This document shows, one piece after another, positions 1 through 9,129 of a stretch of DNA of 64,000 nt. The translations under genes were made by a program, and so were the position numbers. This DNA is from Chloroflexota bacterium (GTDB lineage: Bacteria > Chloroflexota > UBA11872): the NCBI GenBank assembly GCA_022825895.1, contig JAJDVX010000013.1, positions 62,001 to 126,000 on the forward strand. The letters run 5' to 3'. Below the pieces are notes generated by a model that saw only the letters and a program-made list of their open reading frames with translations, made no database searches and was not told where the DNA came from. The stretch's first letter is position 1. Each line of letters begins with the position of its first letter.

Positions 1-1909
1 AACGAGGATCCTGAAGCATGTTTCTAGCGTTTACGGGAAGATTATCGATCCAGTCGTCGGTGGAATGAACGTATTCGATTTGAAGCCGCGTTAAGGCTGC
101 AGGTTCAAGAAAGTGTATAGCATCTTCGTAGTCGGGACCACTGACAGGGTAAAAGTGATGGATATTTGTAAATCCCATTGCATTCGGTCGCCCAGTGGCA
201 ATTGTCATGGCTTCGGGATGAGGCGTGAGAATTCGGGCTTCAACTGGTACATGGGTAAGTATATAGTTGGAGATTTTGCCTGTGGCCCAGGATGAATGCG
301 TATATCTGCCAACGGTGCCAATCAACAGTCCTGAAGATGGAGGTTGATCAGTAGGTATCGCATTGGCGATTTGGATATCACGACCAATCGCGCGTACGAG
401 ATCCTGTATGGGCACTATGGTAGTCGGCCACACTAAACAAGCTAAGACTATGCTGGCGGCTGCGTAACGTCGGTTACGTCCTAGGTGTGAAAGTGCTTTC
501 GGCATTGCAAAGAGAAGCGCTAGCAGTGCAAGATTACGTGCGTGTCCATCAAAGCGGGTTATATCGTGCGGTGACGGTGTGTATTGGAAAGCCAAGGCGG
601 CAAGTAGAAAAATCATGCTTGCCGTTGAGAGCACCATGACGAGTTGTTTGCGGCGACCCATTAAGGCTGCAATGACGGCGATCGGTGCAGGTCCGATGCC
701 AAGGATCCCGACGCCTCCTGGTAGTGCCTCAAGTCTTCCCAAAGGCCGCCGGCTCGCGGGGTTGTTGTGCCATGCTAAAGAGAGCGCGGTGTCTTGTGAT
801 CCAAAAAGAACTTCGGTAATAACGCCGCCTTGAAAGACAAGGAGCAATGCGGCGATTGTTGGGCCGGTGGTGAGTCGAGCAACTGTGTGCCACGTCTTCT
901 TGTCGCGCGTCCGCTTTAGGTGGCATGCATCAAGAATGATCCACATCGCAAGTGTCATTGGCGCTAAAGACTCGTCTATCAGGCCCAGGAAGGCAACTAA
1001 CAGTGCAAGCGTTATTGCGCCTGGCCAAGAACGCGAAGCTTGGCAGGCTCTCTCTAGAGTTACCACGGTAAGGCCATAGGCCAAGACGAAGTGAGGCTTC
1101 CAAATGTTCGGTGGCGTGGCGTCAGTTGCAACTGTCCAGGGTAGAGCCGTAGGCCAATAGATGTCACCCAGCGATGTGCGAAAGCCAGCTGACGGAAAAC
1201 CGGTCGGAACTGGCACTCGTAGCAGCTCTGGAGCTTCAATCAGCCACACAAGCGTCCAGGCACCTGGTGTGAGAAGAAGCAGGACAAGCAGCAGCGTGCT
1301 GAAACACCGCCCACGGCGTAGCATGGTTGTACCGACTACAAGGACGTAGCCAGTCCAAAAGAAGGCACTCAATAGTTCAGTCGCAAATGCCAGGTCTGGC
1401 CCAAATGGAGGTGTCAGGAACGCCGCGAAGATGGCGACGCCATAGTGGTATGGCGCGGCAACTCCGGGAAGCCATGGAAAAGCCGGCGGAAATGCGCCGG
1501 CTCGTAATGCCGCAGTCAGGCCTAAGTGGGTGGCCGGGTCGGGAATGCCCAAGGTCTGACGTCCCGCCAACCCGATCCACATCAGTGCGAGTGCTACCGC
1601 CGCGTAGGCGGCTAAGGTGCGTGGCCGAATCGAGAGGGCAAGTCGTCTGTGCCAAGCTAATCCAGCGCCGAGAGCCACGACGATGATCCAACTGGCCAGA
1701 GCTCCGGCTGGACCCGGAAGCAGGTGGAGGACGAGGTTTACGGTGACGCCCCAGAGAGCCGGGCCGATGATGAGTCCTTGTGACAAGGCCATGAGGTTGT
1801 CGGTCTGCCGGAGCGCCCCCCGTGCAACGACGTAGCCGACCACTGCCAGGGTCAAGAGTTCGATCAGCAGCAGAAGGAGGCCAGGGGCCACCGTCACGTC
1901 AACTCTCAC
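1..1909 (-). CDS. Large GT-C-like integral membrane protein, paralogue 1 (C-terminus cut by window edge)
   Basis: An open minus-strand frame runs from a GTG at 1909 to the left edge without a stop, about 636 codons, so the C-terminus lies outside the window. The start is placed by alignment with the N-termini of the three following paralogues (an alternating Leu-rich first helix ending in GYVVAR). Many hydrophobic helices follow. Motifs shared with the paralogues are a PYHYG segment after the second loop, PPNIWKP, TRFDGHARNL, and GRPNAMGF (NASGF in the others). Acidic and His residues in the first large loop (PDPATHLGL) and the multi-helix layout suggest a GT-C-fold glycosyltransferase or a relative working on lipid-linked sugars at the cell surface. 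That function is inference; no catalytic activity is proven by sequence. It heads a tandem array of four copies beside glycan genes. Confidence 0.85.
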   Translation of the reverse strand, partial: MRVDVTVAPGLLLLLIELLTLAVVGYVVARGALRQTDNLMALSQGLIIGPALWGVTVNLVLHLLPGPAGALASWIIVVALGAGLAWHRRLALSIRPRTLAAYAAVALALMWIGLAGRQTLGIPDPATHLGLTAALRAGAFPPAFPWLPGVAAPYHYGVAIFAAFLTPPFGPDLAFATELLSAFFWTGYVLVVGTTMLRRGRCFSTLLLVLLLLTPGAWTLVWLIEAPELLRVPVPTGFPSAGFRTSLGDIYWPTALPWTVATDATPPNIWKPHFVLAYGLTVVTLERACQASRSWPGAITLALLVAFLGLIDESLAPMTLAMWIILDACHLKRTRDKKTWHTVARLTTGPTIAALLLVFQGGVITEVLFGSQDTALSLAWHNNPASRRPLGRLEALPGGVGILGIGPAPIAVIAALMGRRKQLVMVLSTASMIFLLAALAFQYTPSPHDITRFDGHARNLALLALLFAMPKALSHLGRNRRYAAASIVLACLVWPTTIVPIQDLVRAIGRDIQIANAIPTDQPPSSGLLIGTVGRYTHSSWATGKISNYILTHVPVEARILTPHPEAMTIATGRPNAMGFTNIHHFYPVSGPDYEDAIHFLEPAALTRLQIEYVHSTDDWIDNLPVNARNMLQDPR

Positions 1910-1991
1910 AATGCACCCTGAAAGCACTCGTGTCCGTTAAAGTCGCCCTGAGGAGACTCTCTGAGATGTGTATGTTTCAGCGCCTCCAGAC

Positions 1992-4900
1992 TTAGCTTAG
2001 GGGTGCCAGTTGACGACATGACGTCGTGTACTTTAGGCGCTCAGGACAGGGCGTGATCTGGGTTGCGTGCTCGCCCGTGTACAGCGTGTAGTTCGAGGGG
2101 CCCGAATCCGTAATCGTGATACGCATGACCGGAATGATGGCGGCCTGCAGGTGTTCGTAGCGAAGGCGCACGGCTAGAATGTACGTGCCCGGCGTCAGAC
2201 CATCGCCGGACGACTGAATGCCCGCGAAACGCCCACCGGACTCCTGTACCGCCAGCTGGTTTTGGCGGGCATCAAACTGATAAACGTGGGTAGACACTCC
2301 CCCGGGAGCGATCTGGCCGGCAAACCATGCGAGAGAGGCGACGGTGATTCCATTGTCTTCAATAGGCAGGGACCACGGAAGGTCCTCACCTGAGATCAGG
2401 AGCCAATCTTGGCCTGTCCAGGCTGTCGGCGAGTGATCGGTGAAGGTCGCTCTGAATGAGATGCGGTCTTCAGTCTGCTGGGTTTCCGAGAGTCGAACGC
2501 TAAACTCAGCATCGGGCTGAGGTGGCGGATCGATGGTTTGGACGTTCGAAGACTCGGCGGCGTAGGCGATCGCTGATTGATTCCACCAAACTGGACGAAT
2601 TGTCCGGAGGTCATAGGGACGAGGACGGTCGCGTGGAACAATCACGAAATCCGCCAAAGCGCTATTCGGAGACTGGCTGGGAATTTCAGATCGCAGATGG
2701 ATATCTCCTCTGGGAAAGAAGCCCAGTAGGATTGTGTGCGCAAGTGTCGACGCAACGCGAGCAGAGTCGAGGTCCGTGAGTCCTATCACGCGCACTGCGG
2801 CGTTTGCTGGAATCGCACGCCTTAGCGCTTCGAATGACCGACCATCCGGATCGGGGTTTAGGTCAAGGAATGCAGGACGTATCCGGTACAGACTGTCGGA
2901 CTCCCCTTGTACCAGAAGTTCGAACAGATTGGGATCGGATAGCCAACCCTGTGCGCGAGTTGGAAGCCGATCAATCCACGAGTCGGTAGCGTGAAGATGG
3001 GTCATCTTCAAGTCTTTGATAGCTCGTGGATCAAGATAGGATATTGCGTCAATATACTCTGGGCCGGTCGCGGGAGTAAGATGCGAGTAACGTACGAAGC
3101 CGGAGGCATTTAGGCGACCTGTGCTCGAGGTTATACTGTCCCAGTTGGGTGACAGAATGCGCGAGTCTAGATGTGTTTCATAGCGAATGTACTTCCTGAC
3201 CTGATCAGATACCGGCTTTGGGTCTACATGGCGACGTATTTCAATAGCCGACGGATCAACTCTTCCTTGTCGAGCTGGTTTCTGGAGCGCATCCTGCGGG
3301 TTGGAAAGCTGAATCCCATTACCAATGCCCAGTGCGAGTGTACGAACTGGTACTACGGTGGTTGGCCAAGTCACAAGCGCTAAGATCGCGACTCCGGCAG
3401 CATAGCGCAAGAGCCCATCTAGGGATCGGAGTCTCTTGGCCAAGGCGAACATCAGGGCTAGGAGAACGAGATTCCGAGCATGTCCATCAAATCGCAAAAC
3501 ATCGTGAGGTGACGGTGCATAATGAATGACTAACCCGGTGAGTCCAAAGACCGCACTTCCAACGATCAGGGCACTCACTAATCGGCTACGCCAGGCCAGA
3601 AGCATCGCGAAGATCGAGACTGGGACTATGCCTAGTCCAATCGTGGTGACACCTCCTGTAGCTGGGCCTACTAGGGTTCCAAGAAGTTGTTGAGCGGCAG
3701 AGAAATCAATCCATCTGAAGGATAGTCCAGTGCCATTTGATTCCCGGAAGATTGCCGTGAGTGGTCCACCGGCCACGGCAAGGAGAATCGTAGCAATTGC
3801 TATACCAACAATCTCACTAGGCATTCGCGCCGAAGGCAAATGAAGAGACAGCTTCAGGCGACTCGCTATATTTGCAATAGTTGAGGATTGATTGGAGACT
3901 TCATAGTTCGGTGCCAGGTCTGGATGGTTCCTGGGGGCTATCGGATTGGTAATCTTCAAGAGCAAACTATTGGAATTCTTGATTGGGAATGTCATTCCCC
4001 ATAGCGGGTACAAGAGTTCAAATGCAGCCCATGTGCCAAGCACGAAAAGCGCAATCTCGACGCTCAATAGTCCGAGAAAGGCGATTAGTGAGGCGATGGT
4101 GAGTGCGGTGGAAAGCGAACGGCACCCACGTTGGACGACATACATTAATGCTATCAGCGCCAGGGTATAAGCCATGACAAATGTAGGTTTCCAGATGTTT
4201 GGAGGCGACGCTTCTGAGGCGTTCCTCCAATGCAATGATGCGTCGGGAAAATAAATGTTTGCAAGGGATGCACGCAATCCATGTGAAGGAATGTCCGTAA
4301 ACGTCGGGATCGTAAGAATGTCGGGAATGCTTGTGCCGATGAGCAACGTCCATGCTCCAGGGGTGAGCAGGAGGGGCAAAATCGTCAAGACGTCGATCCA
4401 ACCTGAGCGAGATACAAGCGACGTCGCGACGGTCAGCGCAAGTGCTGTCCACACGTAGGCGCCGAGTAGCTCCGTGGTGAAGGCCAAACTGAGACTGTCG
4501 GAAGGTGACAGCAGGCCAACCAGCATGTCGAAACCGTAGTGATAAATGAACGGTTGATCTGGACTCCAAGGTAAGGCAAGCGGCCAATGGCCTTCCTGTG
4601 TAAGGGCTGACAGACCAAGGTGAATATGGGAGTCCACGATCCAGTGCAGTTGTCGCGCCGCCAAGCTTATGGAGAATACAAGCGACCCTGTAATGGCAAG
4701 CCCAAGGACTGTCTTCCAACGAGGGCGAATTGACGTTTGCGATCGCCACAGGAGGACGGCCCCAAGAGCCGAGACTATGAGCCATCCCAGTAATGCGCCG
4801 GCCCGCCCAGGGACGAGGTACATGACGAAGTTCGCGATTAGGCCCCACAATGGAGGGCCAATGGCCAGCCCTTGGGCCAAAGCCATGCGGTCGTTCGACT

Positions 4901-5003
4901 GCCGCAGTGCAACGCGCGCGACGACATAGCCGACGGTGGATAGAGCAAGCAATTCAGCTGCGAGCAGCAGGAGTGCGAAGAGGATGGCGGGGTCCAGGGT
5001 CAT
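1992..5003 (-). CDS. Large GT-C-like integral membrane protein, paralogue 2
   Basis: A 1003-residue protein starting at ATG 5003 (MTLDPAILFALLLL). Roughly the first 560 residues are hydrophobic helices separated by short loops. The rest is a soluble, probably extracytoplasmic, region. Family motifs are D124-x-H-x-H in the first loop, IYHYG near residue 153, SPPNIWKP, LRFDGHARNLVLL, STGRLNASGF, and TAWTGQDWLL in the C-terminal beta-rich domain. Copies at 1-1909, 6120-9002 and 9130-12126 share the same motif order. The C-terminal domain contains a HATDSWIDRLP block seen in all full copies. By eye its coding sequence is richer in A/T than paralogue 3. A role in surface polysaccharide or glycolipid synthesis is inferred from neighbours (AsnB-like amidotransferase, GT2, methyltransferase), not shown by a known active site. 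Confidence 0.88.
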   Translation of the reverse strand: MTLDPAILFALLLLAAELLALSTVGYVVARVALRQSNDRMALAQGLAIGPPLWGLIANFVMYLVPGRAGALLGWLIVSALGAVLLWRSQTSIRPRWKTVLGLAITGSLVFSISLAARQLHWIVDSHIHLGLSALTQEGHWPLALPWSPDQPFIYHYGFDMLVGLLSPSDSLSLAFTTELLGAYVWTALALTVATSLVSRSGWIDVLTILPLLLTPGAWTLLIGTSIPDILTIPTFTDIPSHGLRASLANIYFPDASLHWRNASEASPPNIWKPTFVMAYTLALIALMYVVQRGCRSLSTALTIASLIAFLGLLSVEIALFVLGTWAAFELLYPLWGMTFPIKNSNSLLLKITNPIAPRNHPDLAPNYEVSNQSSTIANIASRLKLSLHLPSARMPSEIVGIAIATILLAVAGGPLTAIFRESNGTGLSFRWIDFSAAQQLLGTLVGPATGGVTTIGLGIVPVSIFAMLLAWRSRLVSALIVGSAVFGLTGLVIHYAPSPHDVLRFDGHARNLVLLALMFALAKRLRSLDGLLRYAAGVAILALVTWPTTVVPVRTLALGIGNGIQLSNPQDALQKPARQGRVDPSAIEIRRHVDPKPVSDQVRKYIRYETHLDSRILSPNWDSITSSTGRLNASGFVRYSHLTPATGPEYIDAISYLDPRAIKDLKMTHLHATDSWIDRLPTRAQGWLSDPNLFELLVQGESDSLYRIRPAFLDLNPDPDGRSFEALRRAIPANAAVRVIGLTDLDSARVASTLAHTILLGFFPRGDIHLRSEIPSQSPNSALADFVIVPRDRPRPYDLRTIRPVWWNQSAIAYAAESSNVQTIDPPPQPDAEFSVRLSETQQTEDRISFRATFTDHSPTAWTGQDWLLISGEDLPWSLPIEDNGITVASLAWFAGQIAPGGVSTHVYQFDARQNQLAVQESGGRFAGIQSSGDGLTPGTYILAVRLRYEHLQAAIIPVMRITITDSGPSNYTLYTGEHATQITPCPERLKYTTSCRQLAPLS

Positions 5004-5121
5004 TCGGCGGTCGGGTGCGAATCCGGCGAGTCGTCAGGCCGAGGTGGCTCGCGCAAGAATCCACCGGCAGCGATACGCCGGCAGTCTACGGTGGTCTCAT
5101 GGCGCCGAGGGCCAGGAGCGA

Positions 5122-5322
5122 TCACAGCTCCTGGGCCCGTTTGGCCGCCAGAGCAAGCTGCCCGCCGCGCCGCTGGGCCTTGGGGAGGGGCGCGGAGTAG
5201 GAGCCTGGTCGCAGACCCTGGACAATGTCGCTGGTGATGCCCTGATCGTCGAGGTGGAAGTGGCGGCGCGGTTCCTGAAAGGGTGAATTGAGAACGGGGT
5301 TCTCAATAGGGCGCGCGGTCAT
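5122..5322 (-). pseudogene. N-terminal remnant of a restriction/helicase-type protein
   Basis: A 66-codon minus-strand frame beginning ATG 5322 and ending in TGA at 5122. The translation contains IENPVLNSPFQEPRRHF, then DDQGITSDIV and a GLRPGSY-x-x-P-L-P-K segment. From memory this closely resembles the extreme N-terminus of large DEAD-box/type III-like restriction proteins (NPILNSPFEEPTRHF...DDxGITxEIVEGRRPSSY). The intact proteins are close to 1000 residues, so this is a fragment. The sequence beyond the stop does not continue the similarity. It sits in a 1.1 kb gap between two membrane-protein paralogues together with a transposase remnant, consistent with a decayed insertion. The family name rests on recollection, not on a search. 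Confidence 0.55.
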
Positions 5323-5727
5323 GCGGAGCCAGTCTTCGCTCGCGAATTGCGGCGCGGGCTGGCTTGGCTGGCAGAACGTCTGCCGAAGGGCCAGTGGCCG
5401 GCAGAGGTGGCGTAGACGCGTTGGACGGCGCGCAACTGATGGCGCGCATCCGCGAACGTGACCGACATTATCCTCCCTTTCGTCGCCCCCCTTGACGATT
5501 CATGCAGTCGGGAAGGGATGCTGTCCCGGTGCTCGAAGGGTCGATGTTAGGGAATCGTCACGAGTCCTGCTATGCCATTGTTTCATCTTCATGCGATTCG
5601 GGTGCTAGGGGTGGTCGGGAGCGTTTGATCTGGCTGGGTGGAAGGGGTGCCTTGGGTGCAGCGCGGCGGTTGGGTGCCAGAATGGGGCCGGTTAGAAACC
5701 GGCTCATACGCAAGAGGGGGCAAAGCG

Positions 5728-5744
5728 AGGAGTGAGCTGAGAGG
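5728..5744 (-). repeat. Dispersed CT-rich intergenic repeat, copy 1
   Basis: On the minus strand this reads CCTCTCAGCTCACTCCT, the same core found at 54729, 54824 and, diverged, at 60391, 60563 and 62805. It lies in the gene-poor scar between paralogues 2 and 3. Its function is unknown. Confidence 0.6.
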
Positions 5745-5917
5745 CGAGCGAAGTGCGAGAGGACTTCCGGGGAGAGCTGGTTGCCGACTGGGGGTTGGAT
5801 GCCGGTTGGGAGGCCGGAAGACTCCTCAGCCTGCGCTCTCCCAGGCGAGACCTTTGCAAGACCCGGGCGGGCGGTGGATCGTGGAGACGAGTTCGACCAT
5901 CGCTAAGAGTCCTGACT

Positions 5918-6085
5918 ATGCACCGGTCCGCCCACGCACCCGAACTGCTCGACGCTGCGCTGCCGCCGCCGGTCGGCCGCAACGCCCCCCGGGAGCGGCT
6001 GACCCAGCTCATCGACTGGGTGCCGCTGGAAGCGCAAGTGGCTGACCTGCCCGCCGCGCCGAGCGGTTGCTGGCCGGCTACCCTC
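5918..6085 (+). pseudogene. N-terminal remnant of an IS5/IS1182-like transposase
   Basis: The plus-strand frame from ATG 5918 reads MHRSAHAPELLDAAL, then GRNAPRERLTQLIDWVPLE, and a following ADLPAAPSGC segment. This spacing (GRNA, ER, LIDW, LE, AAP-S/T-G) matches, from memory, the N-terminus of IS5-group transposases, where the continuation is a PxYPPLxLFKALLL block. Here the similarity stops after SGCWP, and no DDE catalytic region follows because the sequence enters the C-terminus of the opposing membrane-protein gene at 6120. It is therefore a short 5-prime fragment. I saw no inverted repeats that would define the element's ends. Confidence 0.55.
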
Positions 6086-6119
6086 GTCTTCGCCTCTCGT
6101 GATAGGGCTGTCGAGAGCA

Positions 6120-9002
6120 CTACTGCCTGGAAGCGAGCGGTGAGACTTGGAGCTCCAGGTTTCGGCATAGCGTGGCCCCAAGGGCAGCGATTCGTAGGCG
6201 TTCCGGGCAGGCGTTCACGGACACGCGGCGTTCGCCCTCGTAGACCGTGAATGCCACGGGTCCAGGCTCGGTGATCCTGACCTTTAACACCGGAACAATC
6301 GCCGCTTGCAAGTATTCGCGCTGGAGCCGGACTACCAGAACGTAGTCAGCCGGCTCCAGAGTGCCACCAGACGTCGGAGTCCCGGCGAAGCCGCCAATCG
6401 CAGCCTGCGTTTCCAACTGGCCCGTTCCGGCGTCAATTGTGTACCTGATTGAAGTTTCGGGGACACTCGGGGATAGCTGCCCCCCGAACCAGCGGGCGCC
6501 CACCAGGGTGTATCCGTCGGACTCGAAGTCGCTGGGTAACTGCCAGTCGGATTCTTCCACGCGGACGAGCAGCCAGTCCTGGCCGGTCCACTGGCCGGGT
6601 GCATGGTTCACGAAGTCGGCGGTAAAGCTGAGCCGGGCGTCTTGCTGGCTGACTTTCGAGAGGCGAACGGTGACGTAGCTCTCCGAGTCTGGAGGCGGAT
6701 CGACCGCGGTCGCACGTTCAGGCCCGGTGGCGTAGGCCACCGCCGCGTGGTTCCACCAGATCGGGGTGAATTCCTGCGTGCTGATGTCAAACGATATGTC
6801 TCGCTCAACGACCACGATGTCGGGCAGGCGGCCGGCAAGGGGCTCGGTTGGGATGTTGGTCAGCGAGTAATGAACGTGCGGATCCAGCGTGCCCAGTATC
6901 CGGGCCTGCGGCAGCACAGAGGCAATGCGGATTGCTGTCAGCGGGCTGGTTGGAGTTGGCACGTGCACCGTGGCGCCATCGGGCACGCGGCGCCGCAACG
7001 CCTCGTACGACTGGGCGTCTGGCGAGGGAGGCAATTGCAGGAATGCCGGTTGAATCCGGTACAGCGCGTCCGGGCCCTCACGGACCAACAGTTCGAATAG
7101 ATCGGGTCGCTGCAGCCACTGCTTCGCGCGGTTGGGAAGGCCCGTGACCCACTCGTCTGAGGCGTGCAGATACCTGAAGCCAAGACGTTGGACTGCCGAT
7201 GGTTCCAGGAAACGAAGCGTGTCCTCGTACTCGGCGCCCGTGATTGCGAATAAGTGGATAAGCGTGGGGAAACCGGACGCGTTGGGGCGGCCGGTTGAGA
7301 CGGTCATGCTGTGCGGGTGAGGAGAGAACACCCGGGCGTCAATCGCGGTCTGGTTGCGGATGTAGGCGGCGATTCGCTCGGAACGGAGGGGCTTGATGAC
7401 TGCTCGGCCCATGACCCACTCGTCGAATTCGCGCTCGTTCTGCTGAGCGTTGGCAAGGTGCACCCCGCGACTGAGCGCCAGGGCCATGCTGCGTGTTGGA
7501 GTAGCAATCGTCGGCCAGACCACGAGCGCCGCAAGGCTTGCCAGGGCGGCGTAGCGCCAGCGAAGCCTAAGGCGCGGAAGGCTGGCGCCCAGGGCCACGA
7601 GCAACGCCAGCAGCGCGAAGTTGCGGGCGTGTCCGTCCAGGCGCGTGACTTCACCTGCCGGCTCGTATTGCAGCACCAGCGCGGCAACCAGAAACCCGCC
7701 GCTCGCAGCCGCCAGTGCAAGCGCAAGTTGGTTTCGCCTGGCGAGCAGCACGGCTGCCAGAGCGACGGGGAGCACGCCAAGACCAAGGATGCCAACGCCC
7801 CCGGGCCTGGCGTCGAATGCGCCCAGCGGCCGACGGCTCGCAGCATCGGCGTGCCAACCAAGGGCCAGGGCTTTTCCTTCCACGCCGGTCAACATGCTGG
7901 TCAGGACGCCGCCCCCGAATACAAGCAGGAGCACCGCCAGCAGGGGTCCGGCCGCCGCCCGCAGCACGGTTCGCCTCTTCACGGCGTCGGTTGGCCGGGC
8001 GTGCAGAACCTGCAAGATCTCCAGGCCAACCCAAAGGGCCAGTACGAGAAGCGCAATCTCTTCGGCCATCAGGCCCATGAATCCGACCAGGAGCGCCAGT
8101 GACCATCGGCTGCGCCCAGTCGTGTCGTACGCCGCGGCCGCCCGTTCAAGCACGATGAAGCCCAGCGCGTAGCTGTGGACAAACGGCGGCTTCCAGATGT
8201 TCGGGGGCGATGCCTCGCCGGGCCACGTCCAGGGCAGCGAAACAGATGGCCAGTAGACTTCCGCCAGGGAGGCGCGGATTCCCGCGCCGGGGACTCCGGC
8301 GGGCGCCGCCGCCTGCAGGATGTCCGGGGCGTCGGAGTACCAGATCAAGGACCACGCGCCGGCCGTAACGAGGAGCGGCACGAGAGTCAGACCGCTGACG
8401 CCCGCATGTCGCACTACGGCAGTCGCGACGACCAAGACGAACCCTGTCCAGATAAAGGCGCCGAAGACCTCGGTGGTGAATGCGAGGTCCGGGCCCGCGG
8501 GCGGGGTCAACAACGCGATCAGGAGGTCCGCGCCGTAGTGATAGGGAAGGCGTTGGTCCGGAATCCACGAAAGCACCGGTGGGAACTGCCCGGCTCGAAT
8601 CGTTGCCGAAATCGCCAGGTGAATGTCCTCGTCCGGAATGCTCAGCAATTGCCGGCTGGTGAGGGCAACCCAGAAGACGCCAAGCGTGGCGAGGCTGAAG
8701 CCGGCGAGGGTGCGGGCTGGCACGCGAAGCCTGGTCGCGGATAGGCGGGCCAGGGCGGCGGCTAGAACGAGGGTCAGGATCCAGGTGGCGAGCGAGCCGG
8801 CCAGCCCGGGAATGAGGTGCAGGATGAAGTTGGCCAGAAGCCCCCAGAGCGCCGGCCCGATCACCAGGCCCTGAGCCAGTGCCATACGATCGTCGGTTTG
8901 GCCCAAAGCGACTCTCGCTAGTACGTAGCCGACTGACGACAGCATGAGCAACTCCGCCGTCAGGAGAAGGAGTCCCGGAATCACGAATGTGTCAACCGTC
9001 AT
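6120..9002 (-). CDS. Large GT-C-like integral membrane protein, paralogue 3
   Basis: A 960-residue protein, ATG at 9002 (MTVDTFVIPGLLLL). It has the family layout: about a dozen N-terminal hydrophobic helices, an acidic/His first loop (PDEDIHLAISA), PYHYGADLL, SPPNIWKPPF, TRLDGHARNFALL, STGRPNASGF, HASDEWVTGLPNRAKQWL, and a C-terminal beta-rich domain with GQWTGQDWLLV. It is shorter than paralogue 4 mainly because it lacks an insertion between helices around residue 350. Its coding sequence looks more GC-rich than paralogues 1 and 2, suggesting that the copies have different ages or origins. The gene is separated from paralogue 4 by 127 bp and from paralogue 2 by a scarred 1.1 kb gap. A GT-C-type role in surface glycan assembly is inferred. 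Confidence 0.88.
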   Translation of the reverse strand: MTVDTFVIPGLLLLTAELLMLSSVGYVLARVALGQTDDRMALAQGLVIGPALWGLLANFILHLIPGLAGSLATWILTLVLAAALARLSATRLRVPARTLAGFSLATLGVFWVALTSRQLLSIPDEDIHLAISATIRAGQFPPVLSWIPDQRLPYHYGADLLIALLTPPAGPDLAFTTEVFGAFIWTGFVLVVATAVVRHAGVSGLTLVPLLVTAGAWSLIWYSDAPDILQAAAPAGVPGAGIRASLAEVYWPSVSLPWTWPGEASPPNIWKPPFVHSYALGFIVLERAAAAYDTTGRSRWSLALLVGFMGLMAEEIALLVLALWVGLEILQVLHARPTDAVKRRTVLRAAAGPLLAVLLLVFGGGVLTSMLTGVEGKALALGWHADAASRRPLGAFDARPGGVGILGLGVLPVALAAVLLARRNQLALALAAASGGFLVAALVLQYEPAGEVTRLDGHARNFALLALLVALGASLPRLRLRWRYAALASLAALVVWPTIATPTRSMALALSRGVHLANAQQNEREFDEWVMGRAVIKPLRSERIAAYIRNQTAIDARVFSPHPHSMTVSTGRPNASGFPTLIHLFAITGAEYEDTLRFLEPSAVQRLGFRYLHASDEWVTGLPNRAKQWLQRPDLFELLVREGPDALYRIQPAFLQLPPSPDAQSYEALRRRVPDGATVHVPTPTSPLTAIRIASVLPQARILGTLDPHVHYSLTNIPTEPLAGRLPDIVVVERDISFDISTQEFTPIWWNHAAVAYATGPERATAVDPPPDSESYVTVRLSKVSQQDARLSFTADFVNHAPGQWTGQDWLLVRVEESDWQLPSDFESDGYTLVGARWFGGQLSPSVPETSIRYTIDAGTGQLETQAAIGGFAGTPTSGGTLEPADYVLVVRLQREYLQAAIVPVLKVRITEPGPVAFTVYEGERRVSVNACPERLRIAALGATLCRNLELQVSPLASRQ

Positions 9003-9129
9003 TCAGCGCGCTCTCCGACCGTTGAGGGCAGGTGCTCGCACCGGTTCGGTGCGCTGACGCGTCACAGATCCGGCGTCCCTCGGTGCGTTGATCCTCAAAC
9101 AATGGTCGTTGGCGACCGATGGACTGCTG

